Source: Zygaena filipendulae
Taxonomy: Eukaryota; Arthropoda; Insecta; Lepidoptera; Zygaenidae
Reading direction: 5' to 3'
Assembly: GCA_907165275.2 (NCBI GenBank)
Contig: OU015650.1
Location: 8,152,001 to 8,216,000, forward strand
DNA length: 64,000 nt
Shown: positions 50,013 through 61,300 of the stretch, in pieces
Layout of the letters: every line of letters begins with the position of its first letter
How positions within the stretch are numbered: position 1 is the first letter of the stretch
Made by a program: the position numbers and the translations under genes
Notes under the pieces: model-generated
Seen by the model: the letters and a program-made list of their open reading frames with translations, nothing else
The model's database searches: none
What the model was told of the DNA's origin: nothing

Positions 50013-51400
50013 CACAAACAAAGAGGTGTCGTAGTCATAAAAAATTGATTATGAAATTGATATGTAAGACAGTCTTTTTCGCCATGTGAGTTGAGAAAAA
50101 ACAAATGGCGCCTAAAATTTCAAACAACTATAAAACAACTCGATCATTCCGTGGCTTGGTTGCAACCTTTATTCTTCTGAGGTTGCAACTCAAACGAGTT
50201 AAATTTTAACCGAAGATCTACACGCAGAACCACGGAACGCATGCCTGGCACGCGCTGTCCTTTTTAACCGACTTCCAAAAAGGAGGGAGTTCTGCATTCG
50301 ATTGTATCTATGTTTTTTGCTGAAGTTTACCCCAAGGCAACGGAAACTTTGTTCGTACAGCCAATTCAGTTGTTTCTTTCTTCTTCTGAACAGAGAGAAG
50401 GTAATCACTACGTTGAAGTTATTTACATTGGAATGCATCGGTGAGATGCCGGTACTTCCGGAAGATATTGGGATATAAACGAAAAAAAAAAAAATGTCTT
50501 TGGGCAGTGAATGGACTATGGAGGGAGACTTTTGGTGGCAAAAAAATTAGCAGAATTTCGGCGAGCGGCTAGCATACTGCTTAATCGAATAAAAATGCAT
50601 CTCGTCAATGCATTTCGATGGAAAAACCTTTAAAATGTCAGTTGGTGGTCAGTTGATAATTACTATGTATGGAAAGGTTTTCTTTACCTTCCCTGCGAGG
50701 CTGCGAGGGGTAACGGCGTAGAGTTCATTCTCCGTCTACGGCTTTCACCCTTCAACTTCAACAACAACCTTAGTTGGACGCAGATAAGCAATAACATGTT
50801 AACCCACAAAACAAAGTTATTGATTCAGAACAATTTATTGAGAGTTAAAGAACGTTTTTTAATTATGTGTTTACCTTATTACATTGTTTAAATATGTAAC
50901 TAAATATTGAACATAATAGTTGAAAAAAAATGGCGCTTATAATTTTAAAACTTTAATTTACTCAAAATTTCCCCAGAGTGGGTTAACACACTATTGCTTA
51001 TTTATGTCCAGTTATTCTTCTGAGGTGTCATTGTCACGTAGTACGCTTAGTTGTGAGAATATGTTGGAGGACATAATAATATGTCTAGTTAATCTGGGCG
51101 TTGGAGTCCGACAAATAATGATCGGTAATTAATTTAGATTTGGATCCAACCAGCACTAAACAATAATACAGTAAAGTACAGTAAAGGAGTTATTATTATT
51201 ATTAGAAGGTGTTAGTTTTTTTTTCTTTTTTAAACGGCAGTGCAACCGATGCTACTGTTAGCTACTACTATTAAAAGCTGAGATTAAAAGTTTAAATTAT
51301 GGGTTTCTATAAAATAAGCGAGGACTTTAACGAAAGGAGTATGTACAAGTGATAAGACAGTTTTAAAGTTTGTAGGGCGAAGGATCTGTCTCGGTAGATA
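50013..51400. repeat. Intergenic repeats between pAbp and Nmt
   Basis: 50265-50320 is a 'ccgacttccaaaaaggaggg' fragment. 50590-50720 is a partial copy of the 'atgcatttcgatg' promoter-proximal family. 50920-51200 is AT-rich with nothing recognised. No coding exon is present. Confidence 0.4.
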
Positions 51401-51409
51401 GTCGTACAA

Positions 51410-51885
51410 GGAGTCATGTTTTTGGGCAGTTGAAAAAGATGTGGTCCGTCGTACCTTCATCTAACCCGCATTCACACAGAGAGTGATCCCTCACCCTAAT
51501 TTTCGCCAAGTGTACGGGAATACAAGAATGACCTAGGAGGAGGCGGCAGATAGTCGATGTTATCCTTTTACTTATTTTACGGTATTTGAAGAACCATGGT
51601 CTATGCGGTACAATATCTTGAATGCTACGGTAATGTTTGGCCTTATGTTTTAATTCGCCCCATTGGTTGTTCCAGTCTTTTACCAGGTCTGAAGAAGCAG
51701 TAATACACCAATCATGTGAATACGAATTAATATATTTCACAACACCCGTTGTATAGCATCCTTTGCGCAGGAGTCAGCCATTTCATGACCTCGAATGCCG
51801 CAATGTCCCGGAATCCAGGCAAGGGTCACCTCTCTACAATGAAGGAGGCTTTCTCTGATTTGAATTATTCAGTGGAGCTTTTGAT
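51410..51885 (-). pseudogene. Non-LTR retrotransposon RNase H-region fragment
   Basis: On the minus strand, 51885-51740 reads REVTLAWIPGHCGIRGHEMA followed by DSCAKDA, the end of an RNase H domain. After a break it continues as a 108-codon ORF (51740-51414) with LLLGHSCIPVHLAKIRVRDH and LCECGLDEGTTDHIFFNCPK, the usual cysteine/histidine tail of Jockey-like LINEs. The stop between the parts and both truncated ends show it is dead. It ends about 280 bp upstream of Nmt. Confidence 0.75.
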
Positions 51886-51889
51886 TTTT

Positions 51890-52020
51890 AGATCGAAATG
51901 CATCTCACCAATGCATTTCGATGTAAATCACTTCAGAAGAAAAATACTACTGAATGTTCAATGTATAGACGTAGCTTCCTTTGCCTTCCCCATCGGGGTA
52001 AATTTTTACAAAAAAAAATG
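51890..52020 (+). repeat. Promoter-proximal repeat before Nmt
   Basis: The core 'accaatgcatttcgatgtaa' ... 'agcttcctttgccttcccca' ... 'tcggggtaaattt' matches 39600-39740. It ends about 150 bp before the Nmt start codon. A TGTCA-rich segment follows ('cttgtcagttgtcacctgtc'), which is also seen after the pAbp copy. Confidence 0.6.
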
Positions 52021-52165
52021 TTACTTGTCAGTTGTCACCTGTCACCTTTAGACATATGTCTAGTAAATTTGTGCTTGTCACTAGCTGGGCTTTAATTTTA
52101 AGGTTAGGGTTTTCTGTATTTTACGAGAATTTGTAAAAAAGTGTACCTAGTAAAAACGGTGCACA

Positions 52166-53578
52166 ATGGAAGATGATAAGTTAACGCAAACTGATGAACA
52201 TAATAAAACTAGTAATGAGAGAAATTCAAAAAAGAAGAATAAAAATAAAAAAAAGCGTAGTGGCGGTGATGGTGATCACGGGGCTTCTTGTTCTTCAGAT
52301 GGATTAATTTCTCCTAATGCGGGCGGTGTACCTCAAAATATATCACTAAAAGATTTAAAAATGGCGATGGAAGTATTGAACTTACAACAAAAACCGGCCA
52401 AAACAGCTGAGGAAGCCCTTCACAAGTCTTATCAGTTTTGGTCTACTCAACCTGTACCTAAAATGGATGAGAAAATCATGTCTAACGAACCCATCGAACC
52501 ACCAAAGTCTCCCGACGATATTCGGGCTGAACCATATACTTTGCCTGAAGGTTTTCACTGGGAAACCTTAAATTTGAATGAACCATTAGTGCTGAAAGAA
52601 CTTTACACTCTTCTAAACGAAAATTATGTTGAAGATGATGACTGTATGTTTCGTTTTGACTATCAAACCGATTTTCTCAAATGGGCCCTCCAACCGCCTG
52701 GCTGGAAAGCTGAATGGCATTGTGGTGTTCGTGTTGTTAAATCTGGTAGGTTAGTTGGTTTCATATCTGCTATTCCTGCTCAACTGAGAATATATGAGCA
52801 TGTGCAAACAGTTGTGGAGATCAACTTTTTGTGTGTACACAAAAAACTACGTGCTAAAAGGGTTGCACCTGTATTAATCAGAGAAATAACTCGCAGAGTA
52901 AATTTACAAGGCATCTTTCAAGGAGTTTATACTGCTGGTATTGTGCTTCCAAAGCCAATAGCCACTTGCCGTTACTGGCACAGATCACTCAACCCAAAGA
53001 AGTTAATTGACATTAAGTTCAGTCATTTATCAAGAAACATGACAATGCAAAGAACACTCAAATTGTTCAAGCTACCTGATTCTCCTAAAACTAATGGCTT
53101 TCGAAAAATGGAGGTACAAGATTGTGAAAAAGTTGTAAAATTATTGAACAATTATTTGAACAAGTTTGACTTGGCTCCAATATTTTCTGAGGAAGATTTC
53201 AAACATTGGTTTGTTCCTCAAAATGGGATTATTGATAGTTTTGTGGTAGAAAAACCTGATGGGTCTATTACAGATTTTGTTAGCTATTATACTTTGCCTT
53301 CAACTGTTGTCTATCATCCAGTACACAAGACATTAAAGGCAGCATACTCATTCTATAATGTGTCTACTCAAACACCATGGACTGATTTAATGCTGGATGG
53401 ATTGATAACAGCAAAAAATCTTGGGTTTGATGTTTTTAATGCATTGGATCTGATGGAAAATAAAGAATTTTTGGAGCCTCTCAAATTTGGAATAGGTGAT
53501 GGAAGCTTGCAATACTACTTGTATAATTGGAGATGCCCAAGCATGACAACAAACAAGATTGGTTTGGTGCTACAATAA
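52166..53578 (+). CDS. Nmt: Glycylpeptide N-tetradecanoyltransferase (N-myristoyltransferase)
   Basis: One uninterrupted ORF of 470 residues, the full length of animal NMTs. Residues 21-31 are a Lys/Asn-rich basic stretch, used in other NMTs for ribosome targeting. The body carries signature 1, [12 protein letters not shown] (218-229; Phe-Leu here forms the oxyanion hole in known structures), then [16 protein letters not shown] (229-244), and signature 2, [19 protein letters not shown] (440-458). The chain ends GLVLQ, where the free C-terminal carboxylate acts as the catalytic base. The enzyme moves myristate from myristoyl-CoA to N-terminal glycine in the cytosol. The ATG at 52166 is chosen because it opens a typical N-terminus, and the leader before it is 5'-AAACGGTGCACA. 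All core motifs look intact. No intron is present, unlike the other genes here, so a retrogene origin should be considered. Confidence 0.97.
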   Translation: MEDDKLTQTDEHNKTSNERNSKKKNKNKKKRSGGDGDHGASCSSDGLISPNAGGVPQNISLKDLKMAMEVLNLQQKPAKTAEEALHKSYQFWSTQPVPKMDEKIMSNEPIEPPKSPDDIRAEPYTLPEGFHWETLNLNEPLVLKELYTLLNENYVEDDDCMFRFDYQTDFLKWALQPPGWKAEWHCGVRVVKSGRLVGFISAIPAQLRIYEHVQTVVEINFLCVHKKLRAKRVAPVLIREITRRVNLQGIFQGVYTAGIVLPKPIATCRYWHRSLNPKKLIDIKFSHLSRNMTMQRTLKLFKLPDSPKTNGFRKMEVQDCEKVVKLLNNYLNKFDLAPIFSEEDFKHWFVPQNGIIDSFVVEKPDGSITDFVSYYTLPSTVVYHPVHKTLKAAYSFYNVSTQTPWTDLMLDGLITAKNLGFDVFNALDLMENKEFLEPLKFGIGDGSLQYYLYNWRCPSMTTNKIGLVLQ

Positions 53579-54771
53579 CAAAGTAATAATTTGCATATTA
53601 TTATGCTAGCATATTTTTTTATTTAATGTCAGTGCAAAATTCTTATTGATTGAATTATAGTGTTAGCCCTACATTTCAATATTTCTTTGTAGAAATTTTA
53701 CAAAGCCCTTCTGAGCAAATACATACTCCACTTTCCATGTTTATTCCTATTTGATGCATCAAAAATTTATACCAAACCTGATCTATATAATTTTGTTATC
53801 TTGGTCTACTTGCTGCTTAATGCCACTATGCTTTTAATAATTGACTCGTTAAAACTGTTATCATAATATAAAAAGCTTAAATACAATACTGATATAACAT
53901 ATTAGTGTCTTGTGTTATATATAATATTTATACCTATTTTGAATTTCCTGCAAATCAAAAGGTGCATATATTATGGCCACATGACTAGATGTGTCGCCGC
54001 GTCGAATACACCCCGGTGCAGCCTCATGCAAGCCGCTAGACGCTCGTTTGCAGCGACAAATCTAGTCACGTGACCCTATTTTGAATTATTTGCGACTCCA
54101 AAAAGTAGCGACAAATCGCCGCGTAGAAGAGCAGCGTCAAAGTGTCAAATGCCTGCACAAATAATTGAAAGGTGATTTCCTAACCTGGGAAAGAAATCGG
54201 AGTAAATCCATACTAATATTATTATTTTTAGGTTTTTCCTTCTTTTCAAAGAAATAACAATACATCGAATTAAGTATGTTAATTTACTTCATGTTATTAA
54301 AATCTAAATATATATTAGCAGGAAAACGAAAATAATTAATCGCATAGGTAAGGATTGAGCTTATTAAGGCATAATTTTGATTCAGAAAACAGATCGATCG
54401 ACATCGTCCGCTTGGCGCTTGCAACCTGCTAAATAGCTTCGCTAAATAGCACATAGGTATCCTAACTACGAAAACATCCTTTTCGAAGGCACAGAGTACA
54501 GACATTACTGAAAGCGAAAAATATTTTTGGGCTAAAGCGTTTAACACTAAAATATTTATCGTTAACCTTCATTATTCTTTCGCATAGGTAACATTTGGCA
54601 TGAGTTGGCAGTATCATTAACAATTTTTTCGAAATCGTTCCATGTAATGGACTTTCCTTATACTTTCGGCATCCTGCATATAGTAAAATGCAAAACATTG
54701 ACAAAAAATTCAAGTTCAAAAAATTTGACCACGTGATCGACATCACGAAATCAAGAAGTAAATAACTAGGT
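53579..54771 (+). other. Nmt 3' region and intergenic DNA
   Basis: No canonical AATAAA lies within 300 bp of the stop; the closest plausible variants are AATATA/AATACA words near 53875-53890. 53980-54140 holds 'cacgtgac' and 'cgacaaatctagtcacgtga'-type inverted words, matched at 55500-55560 and probably the two ends of a repeat. ORFs on the minus strand at 54284-54746 have no recognisable features. Confidence 0.35.
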
Positions 54772-54801
54772 CTCAGACGAAATAAAAAGTTTTCGTCTGA
54801 G
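54772..54801. mobile_element. 30-bp P-like micro-element (paired termini only)
   Basis: CTCAGACGAAA and its inverse TTTCGTCTGAG face each other across eight bases. AACTAGGT lies directly on both sides (54764-54771 and 54802-54809), a perfect 8-bp duplication. The terminal sequence equals the right end of the P-like element at 61190-61908. Confidence 0.7.
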
Positions 54802-54809
54802 AACTAGGT

Positions 54810-56640
54810 AAGCAAAATAACTCTAGTACCAACTCTTTAGGGGTTGATGAGTTATTTTTCATGGATAGACGATATCATTCAAAAGAAGAATAAATCGTCG
54901 ACATGAACGACTCCGTTTAGCCGTCTACGAATTGATTGATTGATTGTACGTGACGGTTCATTTTACTTTGTTGATTTGATAATAATATAATTAATAAAAT
55001 TATCAATAATTTTTAGTTTCAGATTTTTTCCTTTTGTCACTGTCCAGAAATATTCTGTCATATCCCTCGATACATACCTACACACCAGTCTAGATAATTT
55101 GTGATACACACAGAGAGAAGGTAATCACTACGTTTGATACACACTCGCCCTCGAGAATTACGCATATCACACAAATTTAGACAACCTTCAACAACCCCAT
55201 GAAAAACGAAACAATAATATTATCTATCATCTAATTGTAAACTGGTAACAAAAAAAGTATGGTTCCAAAGTTACATCAACTTTAATCTCGATAAAACTGT
55301 ACAATGGAGAAAACGTGTATGTCCAATGTCCATACTCTACTAATTGATTTAAATGTTTTAATATTTTTACTTCGCTTGAATCTATTGTTTACAGCAATTA
55401 AATAAATTAAAGAAGTCGTTGCAGCACCACACGCCACACGGCGACCCTTGATCCTTCCTTTCCCAGCGACAAAGCTAAACATTTTCAGCTTTGTTGCTAA
55501 ATATCACGTGACTAGATTTGTCGCTGCAAACGAGCGACGAGCGACAAAGTTCAACATTTTCAGCACATGACTGCCACATCTGAATTTGGGAAAGGATCGG
55601 ACCTGATAGTCTAAGATCCGAAGTAAAATCGACCTTCACCTACCTTCACCTTCACCGACCTTTAATGGATGAAAATAATTTTATAAGTAATTTAGTATGT
55701 TAAAAATTATAAAAAAAATGGGTTGACTGAAAAAGCTACAATTAATTAATAATAAAAAAATAACGTTTTTTTAATTTGTACCGATATGTTTAATGAAAAA
55801 ATTGTGCACCAACCGTAAGTACAAAGTCTATAGAGTATGCAAACGTAGGGTTGACTATATTTTTCTAAACATAAATGCAAAGAGTATATAACCACTACGT
55901 TTCATAAATGATCAAATCGTAAAACAGTTATACCTACCTTTATACGGTTCTACCTACTATTCGCCACTCGAGATGGTGATAGCTCATTGTTTATTCATAA
56001 GAAAAATAGGGTGACCTAGCCGACCGCCAACCGAAGTCGATGGACTATCATTGGCTTTTCAAATATAGAAATTGCGAATGAGGAGTTTTCAATTTTTAAG
56101 TAAAATCCATCGACGATTCTACCTTTATTATATAGAATATCTTTCTTTGGGGGGAAATATCTCTGTCTGATTTTGATATGTAGCTAGTTACAAGTACCTA
56201 CTTTTTGACTTTTTTTTTTGACTTGATGCCAAATACACATCATCGTAGTAAACGTAGTGGTTAATTAGGTAGGTATATATCTACCGTAATATACTTTTTG
56301 ATCGTAGTTGTCATCATCATCATCATCATGATTCATGTCTATGGCGCATCGCCGTCCACGGCACGCTCTCGCGACTTGGTCACCAGTAGGTAAAAACTTT
56401 TTTTTGTTAAATGCATGATTGATCATGGGATGTTGCGGATGCCTATTTTTCACATCCTCGAATGCGGATGCGGATATTTATGATTTTATATAATTAAGTA
56501 TAGGTATATGAATTAAGAATTAAAACAACGATAAAGTAATTATTAACGTTTTTATTAATGAAAATTAGTATTAAGTAGGTAGGTATAATGCTCCTATTTT
56601 TTTTTTAACTTCACTTACTAATTTAAAAATAGGAGCATTA
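54810..56640. other. Intergenic DNA without recognisable genes
   Basis: AT-rich. It contains 'acagagagaaggtaatcacta' and 'gagtatataaccactacgtt' words, which recur at 50395, 3471 and 60470 and mark a degraded repeat. A (CAT)n run lies at 56307-56327, and an inverted pair 'taggtataatgctcctattt' / 'aaaataggagcattatc' at 56578-56642. No coding exon is supported. Confidence 0.4.
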
Positions 56641-56649
56641 TCTATACTA

Positions 56650-58170
56650 ATCTATACTAATACCTACTAGCTGTCCCCCGCGATTTCGTCCGCGGTAATT
56701 TTGGAGTTCCCGCAGTAATTCCGGGAAAAAAGTGCTGTAGTTTACGGTGATAAGCAGTTCCCCGCATTAATTCCTGAGTTCCCGAGGGAATTCTGAGATA
56801 AAAACTATCCTATCTTTTAAATTGGACCATATTATAAATGGTTACAAAATTTTATCAAAATCCGTTCAGTATAGTTTAATGTGTTTGTTTTAATGTGTTT
56901 TAATTAAGGAAAGTAGGAGATCTGGAGCCTAATCTAGGATAACCTGTATTATAGGTCTCCAGGTCCCGAACTTAAAAAATATAAAACTAGTATTAGTAGG
57001 TACAAAATATAAAAATATAAAATAAACCGGGATAAAGAATTACAGTTCTGTGTATGAACGTGTTTCGGAGTCCATCGCGGATAAACAACGTGACACGTGA
57101 TTTATATATTTTAGATTATAAAGAGCAAAAGTTTGTGAGTTTGTGAGGTAATAGGGGGTAATCTCTGGATCTATTGAACCGATTTTGAATCCTGAGTGTC
57201 ATAGGGGACTTTTTATTCCGGAATTCCCGCGGAAACTCCGAATTTCCCGCGGGTAAAACCACGGTGGAACAGCTATCTCTGGATCTACTGAACCGATTTT
57301 GAAAATTCTTTCACTTGTAGGAAGCTACAGTGATTCTGAGTGCCAAAGGGTACTTTTATCCCATGATTCCCGAGGGAACTCCGGAGTTTGTGAGTTCGTG
57401 AGATTGTAGGGGTGATCTCTTGATCTACTGAACCTATTTTAAAAATTTTTTTACTTATAGGAAGCTACAGTGATCCTGAGGGACATAGGATACTTTTAAC
57501 CTAGAATTCCCGCGGGAACTCCGGAGTTCGTGAAATTGTGATCTCTGGATCTAAGTACCTACGGAACCAATTTTGAAAATTCTTTCACTTATAGGTGCTT
57601 ATAATTTTTGAAGAGTTCCCTCGATTTCTTCAAGATCCCATCATCAGATCTCGACTTGGTGACAGTGGAATCAACTTGAGAGTAACCCTTTCAAACAAAA
57701 AAACAATTTTCCAAATCGGTCCGATCGAAACCCGTGAAATACTTACGTATTATTATTGAGTAGTTCCGATGACCATCTATCGTCTTCATCATCAGTTCCA
57801 CTTCTTCAAATTTTGATTTCCGAAAGCAAATGAACGATTTACGATTAACGAAAAGTTCCCTTGATTTCTCCAAGATCCTATCATCAGATCCCGATTTGGT
57901 AATGGGACCTAATTGGGAGTAAACCCTTTCAAATAAAAAAAGAATTTTCGAAATCGGTCCAACCGTCTTCGAGTAATCGGTGAACATACATAAAAAAAAA
58001 AAGATTTGGGTATTTTTTATAGTAAATCGTTCATTTGCTTTCGGAAATCAAATCGGTCCAACCGTCTTCGAGTAATCGATGAACATATACCTACATAAAA
58101 AAACATACATACAGCCTAATGCATAACCAGCTCCTCCTTTTTGGAAGTCGGTCAAAAGTGGAAATGATTT
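56650..58170. repeat. RTE-type tails, tandem array and 'ccgacttccaaaaagg' repeats
   Basis: 56665-56880 is an RTE-type tail, inverted. 57120-57600 is a second tandem array of the ~130-bp 'atctctggatctactgaacc' unit (about three to four copies). 57600-58160 holds two partial copies of the 'gatcccatcatcagatctcg' repeat that is the inverse of 19168-19560. Its 98-codon minus ORF is part of the repeat. Confidence 0.6.
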
Positions 58171-58328
58171 GTGTGTACTCTTGACCCTGAATAAATTTTA
58201 TTAGGACCTACAATTACAAATTACCTTTTATACAAGGTGTAAGGTTAAACGAGGGAAAACATTTTGATATCTTACAATTAATACACAATATACGAGTACC
58301 TGCTATTAAAATGTTTGGCAACTGAATC

Positions 58329-58334
58329 TTTATT
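58329..58334 (-). terminator. Polyadenylation signal of the unknown minus-strand gene
   Basis: AATAAA on the minus strand, about 40 bp beyond the stop codon at 58375-58373. Confidence 0.5.
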
Positions 58335-58372
58335 TAATGATATTATCCTATATGCTATATAATATGCGTTTG

Positions 58373-61300
58373 TCAAGACTTTCCTCGGAATATTTCTTCT
58401 TTGTATCGTTTCAGATTCGCCATTGACGCCTGTAAATATTAACTTTCATTAGTTTTACACAGCAAATGATATTCTAATACTAGGTAGGTATATCTATTAT
58501 CCTTATGGTTCAACGGCTTAACCGATCATCATGAAATTTTGCATACACATTGTCAGGGGACAGAGAAGGACATACGTAGGTTACAATTTTTTCCGGATTT
58601 TCCGGGGGAACTCCGAAATTTACGCGGGTGAAGACACAGGGAACATCTAGTAGCAATACCTGCAATAAATTAACATTTCTCTCTGCTGACACAATGCCTA
58701 TAAATGTGTTCAGGTTAGTCAGGAAGGGGTACCAAGCCGGAGGTTTTGGATAGAGTTTTCGAAGTTCCCGTGGAAATTTCTAGATAAAAAGTATCTACCT
58801 TATGTCACTCAGGACTCCAGTAGCTTATTCCTACATTTATGTAAAAGAATTTTCATAATCTGTTCGGTAGATCTAAAGATCACCCCCTACAACGTCACAA
58901 ACTCACAAAAGTTTTAATAACTAGCTGACCCGCGCGGTTACACCCGCGATAATTTTGAAGTTCCCGCGAAATTGTTCCATACAAACTTTGCAACCCCTTT
59001 TCATACCCTTGGGGGTGGAATTTCAAAAAATCCTTTCTTATCGGATGCCTACGTCATACAAAGAACACACCCTCCAAATTTCAGGTCTCTGCGATCAGCG
59101 GTTTGGGCTGTGCGTTGATCCATCAGTCATTCAGGATAAAGCATTTTATATGTATAGAAGATTAGTAATAAATTAACAGCATTATGTGTAACTGAGTACA
59201 GAAAACGTGTTGCAGTCTGTGGTTGCAGTGCAGTGGGTGCTCGCAAATCGGAAATCCTACCTAAATAATGTTGACTTTGCAGCTGCTCTACGGAAAAACC
59301 TCAGAAGAATAAACTGTTATTGTTCTGAGGGAAAAACAAAGTAATTGCAGCGGAAGCAAAAAACCGGAAATCGCTTTATTCAAAACACACCTCTAGTCCT
59401 CTAATGGGCTTATTACACTACTTCCAATTTAGGGAATCTAAATCGGATACAATTCAGGATCAGTGAGTGAGAGAGAGAGAGAGAGCGAGTGATCACACTA
59501 CACTAAATTGTACCCTAAATCGATTCTCTAGGGTACATTTTAATGTAGTGTGATCACTCGCTCTCTCTTTCACTCACTCATCCTAAATTGGAACCAAGTG
59601 TTCTAACTTCAAGTATTAACAGACGTTCCAATTTGGTTGGATCCAACCCAATTACCGCCGTCGTGCCAACCGTTCCGACATTGCTACAGACGTACCGACG
59701 GTTGGGCAATTGGGCATCCAACCGTCATTTGCCTATGCACTGAAGAAGTGCACGGACGTCATTATCTAATATCTACATATACTATAATAAAGAAGTAGAA
59801 TCCGCGATTCTGTACATTGAATGTTTTTACCTAAAATTGAGAGGGGTGATAAAAGAAGAGTAACGAAGCCCAAAAAAAAAAGTTTTTAAAATTCGTTTCT
59901 GTCTGTCTGTTCGCGATAATCTCCGCATCTACTGAACGGGTTGTCATCCAGTTTTCGGTAGTAGATTAAGCTAAGTCTGGAGCAATACCCTCAATATCTG
60001 TTATATATGTTCGATTACCTTCTCTCTGTATATGTTTAGTTGTTGTATACGTATGCTGTAAATCTTTGTATTGTGTCAAATAAAGTTTATCGATTTGAAT
60101 CGATAATATATAATTGAATTGATTCAAGCTTTGTTCCATCGAAATAGGACATAGGGGAAAAAGTAATCATCAGTTAAAAAAGGTTGTCTGGAAGAGATCG
60201 CTAGTAAAGCGTTAACACCGCCTTTTGTATGCCTTTAGTTAGAAGTTTTTGTAAACACGCTGTAACATTATTTTGGTGTACAATAAAGTGTATTCTATTC
60301 TATTCTATTCTAAAGACTTCAGCGCAATGCAATGGTCGAAAGCTTCGATATAGTGTTGCATAACGAACATGCATTTTTTTCTTTTGAATTGATTTTTCGC
60401 AAAGTGACAGTTTTAAGGCTTGGAGCGACAGATGATGTGAATATATTTTCTTTGAGATCAAAGAGTATTTAACCACTACGTTTGAAAAGAGTGAGAAAAT
60501 CTAACGTCATTACTGTCATTGCAAGGGTCGAAAATTCACGCGGGTGAAACCGCGGGCATCAGCTAGTTTATAATAATATTACCTGTATTTGTTTTTACAT
60601 ACTTTTCGTCAGCGCTCGGCGGCGTTTCGAATGCGACTGAGACACATCGGTTGGATCATTTGCCTCCACACGTACCAATTTGGTTGGACGGTTGACTTGT
60701 CGGGTGCGTCGGCGAGCCGACCACGTCCAACCCGTATTAATAATAATTATGTTGGACCGACTACCCTATACACTTTCCGATTTGGTCGTGATCGGGCGGT
60801 TGGTGCCAACCAAATTGGATCGTCTGTTACTAGTATTCGATTACACCTCTTCCAATTTCCTAGATTGGTGTCTGACAAATTGTAAAGCCTTTTTGGTGGT
60901 TGTTGCAGCAGAATAAATTTAATATGAGGAGAAAAAGAAACAGGAATAGCAAATCTTCCAAAGTTTAATGATATATAGAACAATTGACTGAAATATAGTA
61001 CGATACTATATAATATAGTACTGGTGGCAACCCTATCAACTACTGACAAATCCTAACCACTAGCACCACTTACTCAAAAATTCCCAAAAATTCCCAAAAA
61101 ATATCTTCAAAGATTTTTAAGCATTTTTAAGAAATCGGCGGTCAGAAATGTAAAAGATACCCACTACTTTTTGATAATGTATATGCAGCCTCAGATGAAA
61201 TAAAAGTAAAGACGGAGGGCTGTGAACAAAAAGGTGAAGCCGATAAAACTACGCCTCGGCGTGTACATGCACAGTTACACGCACACACATATAACGACAC

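Noticed and set aside
55282..55482. 66-codon minus ORF with a basic stretch
   Set aside because: It begins within a repeat that recurs at 53990-54140 and has no conserved feature or exon borders.
57691..57987. 98-codon minus ORF
   Set aside because: It consists of two partial copies of the 'gatcccatcatcagatc' repeat family.
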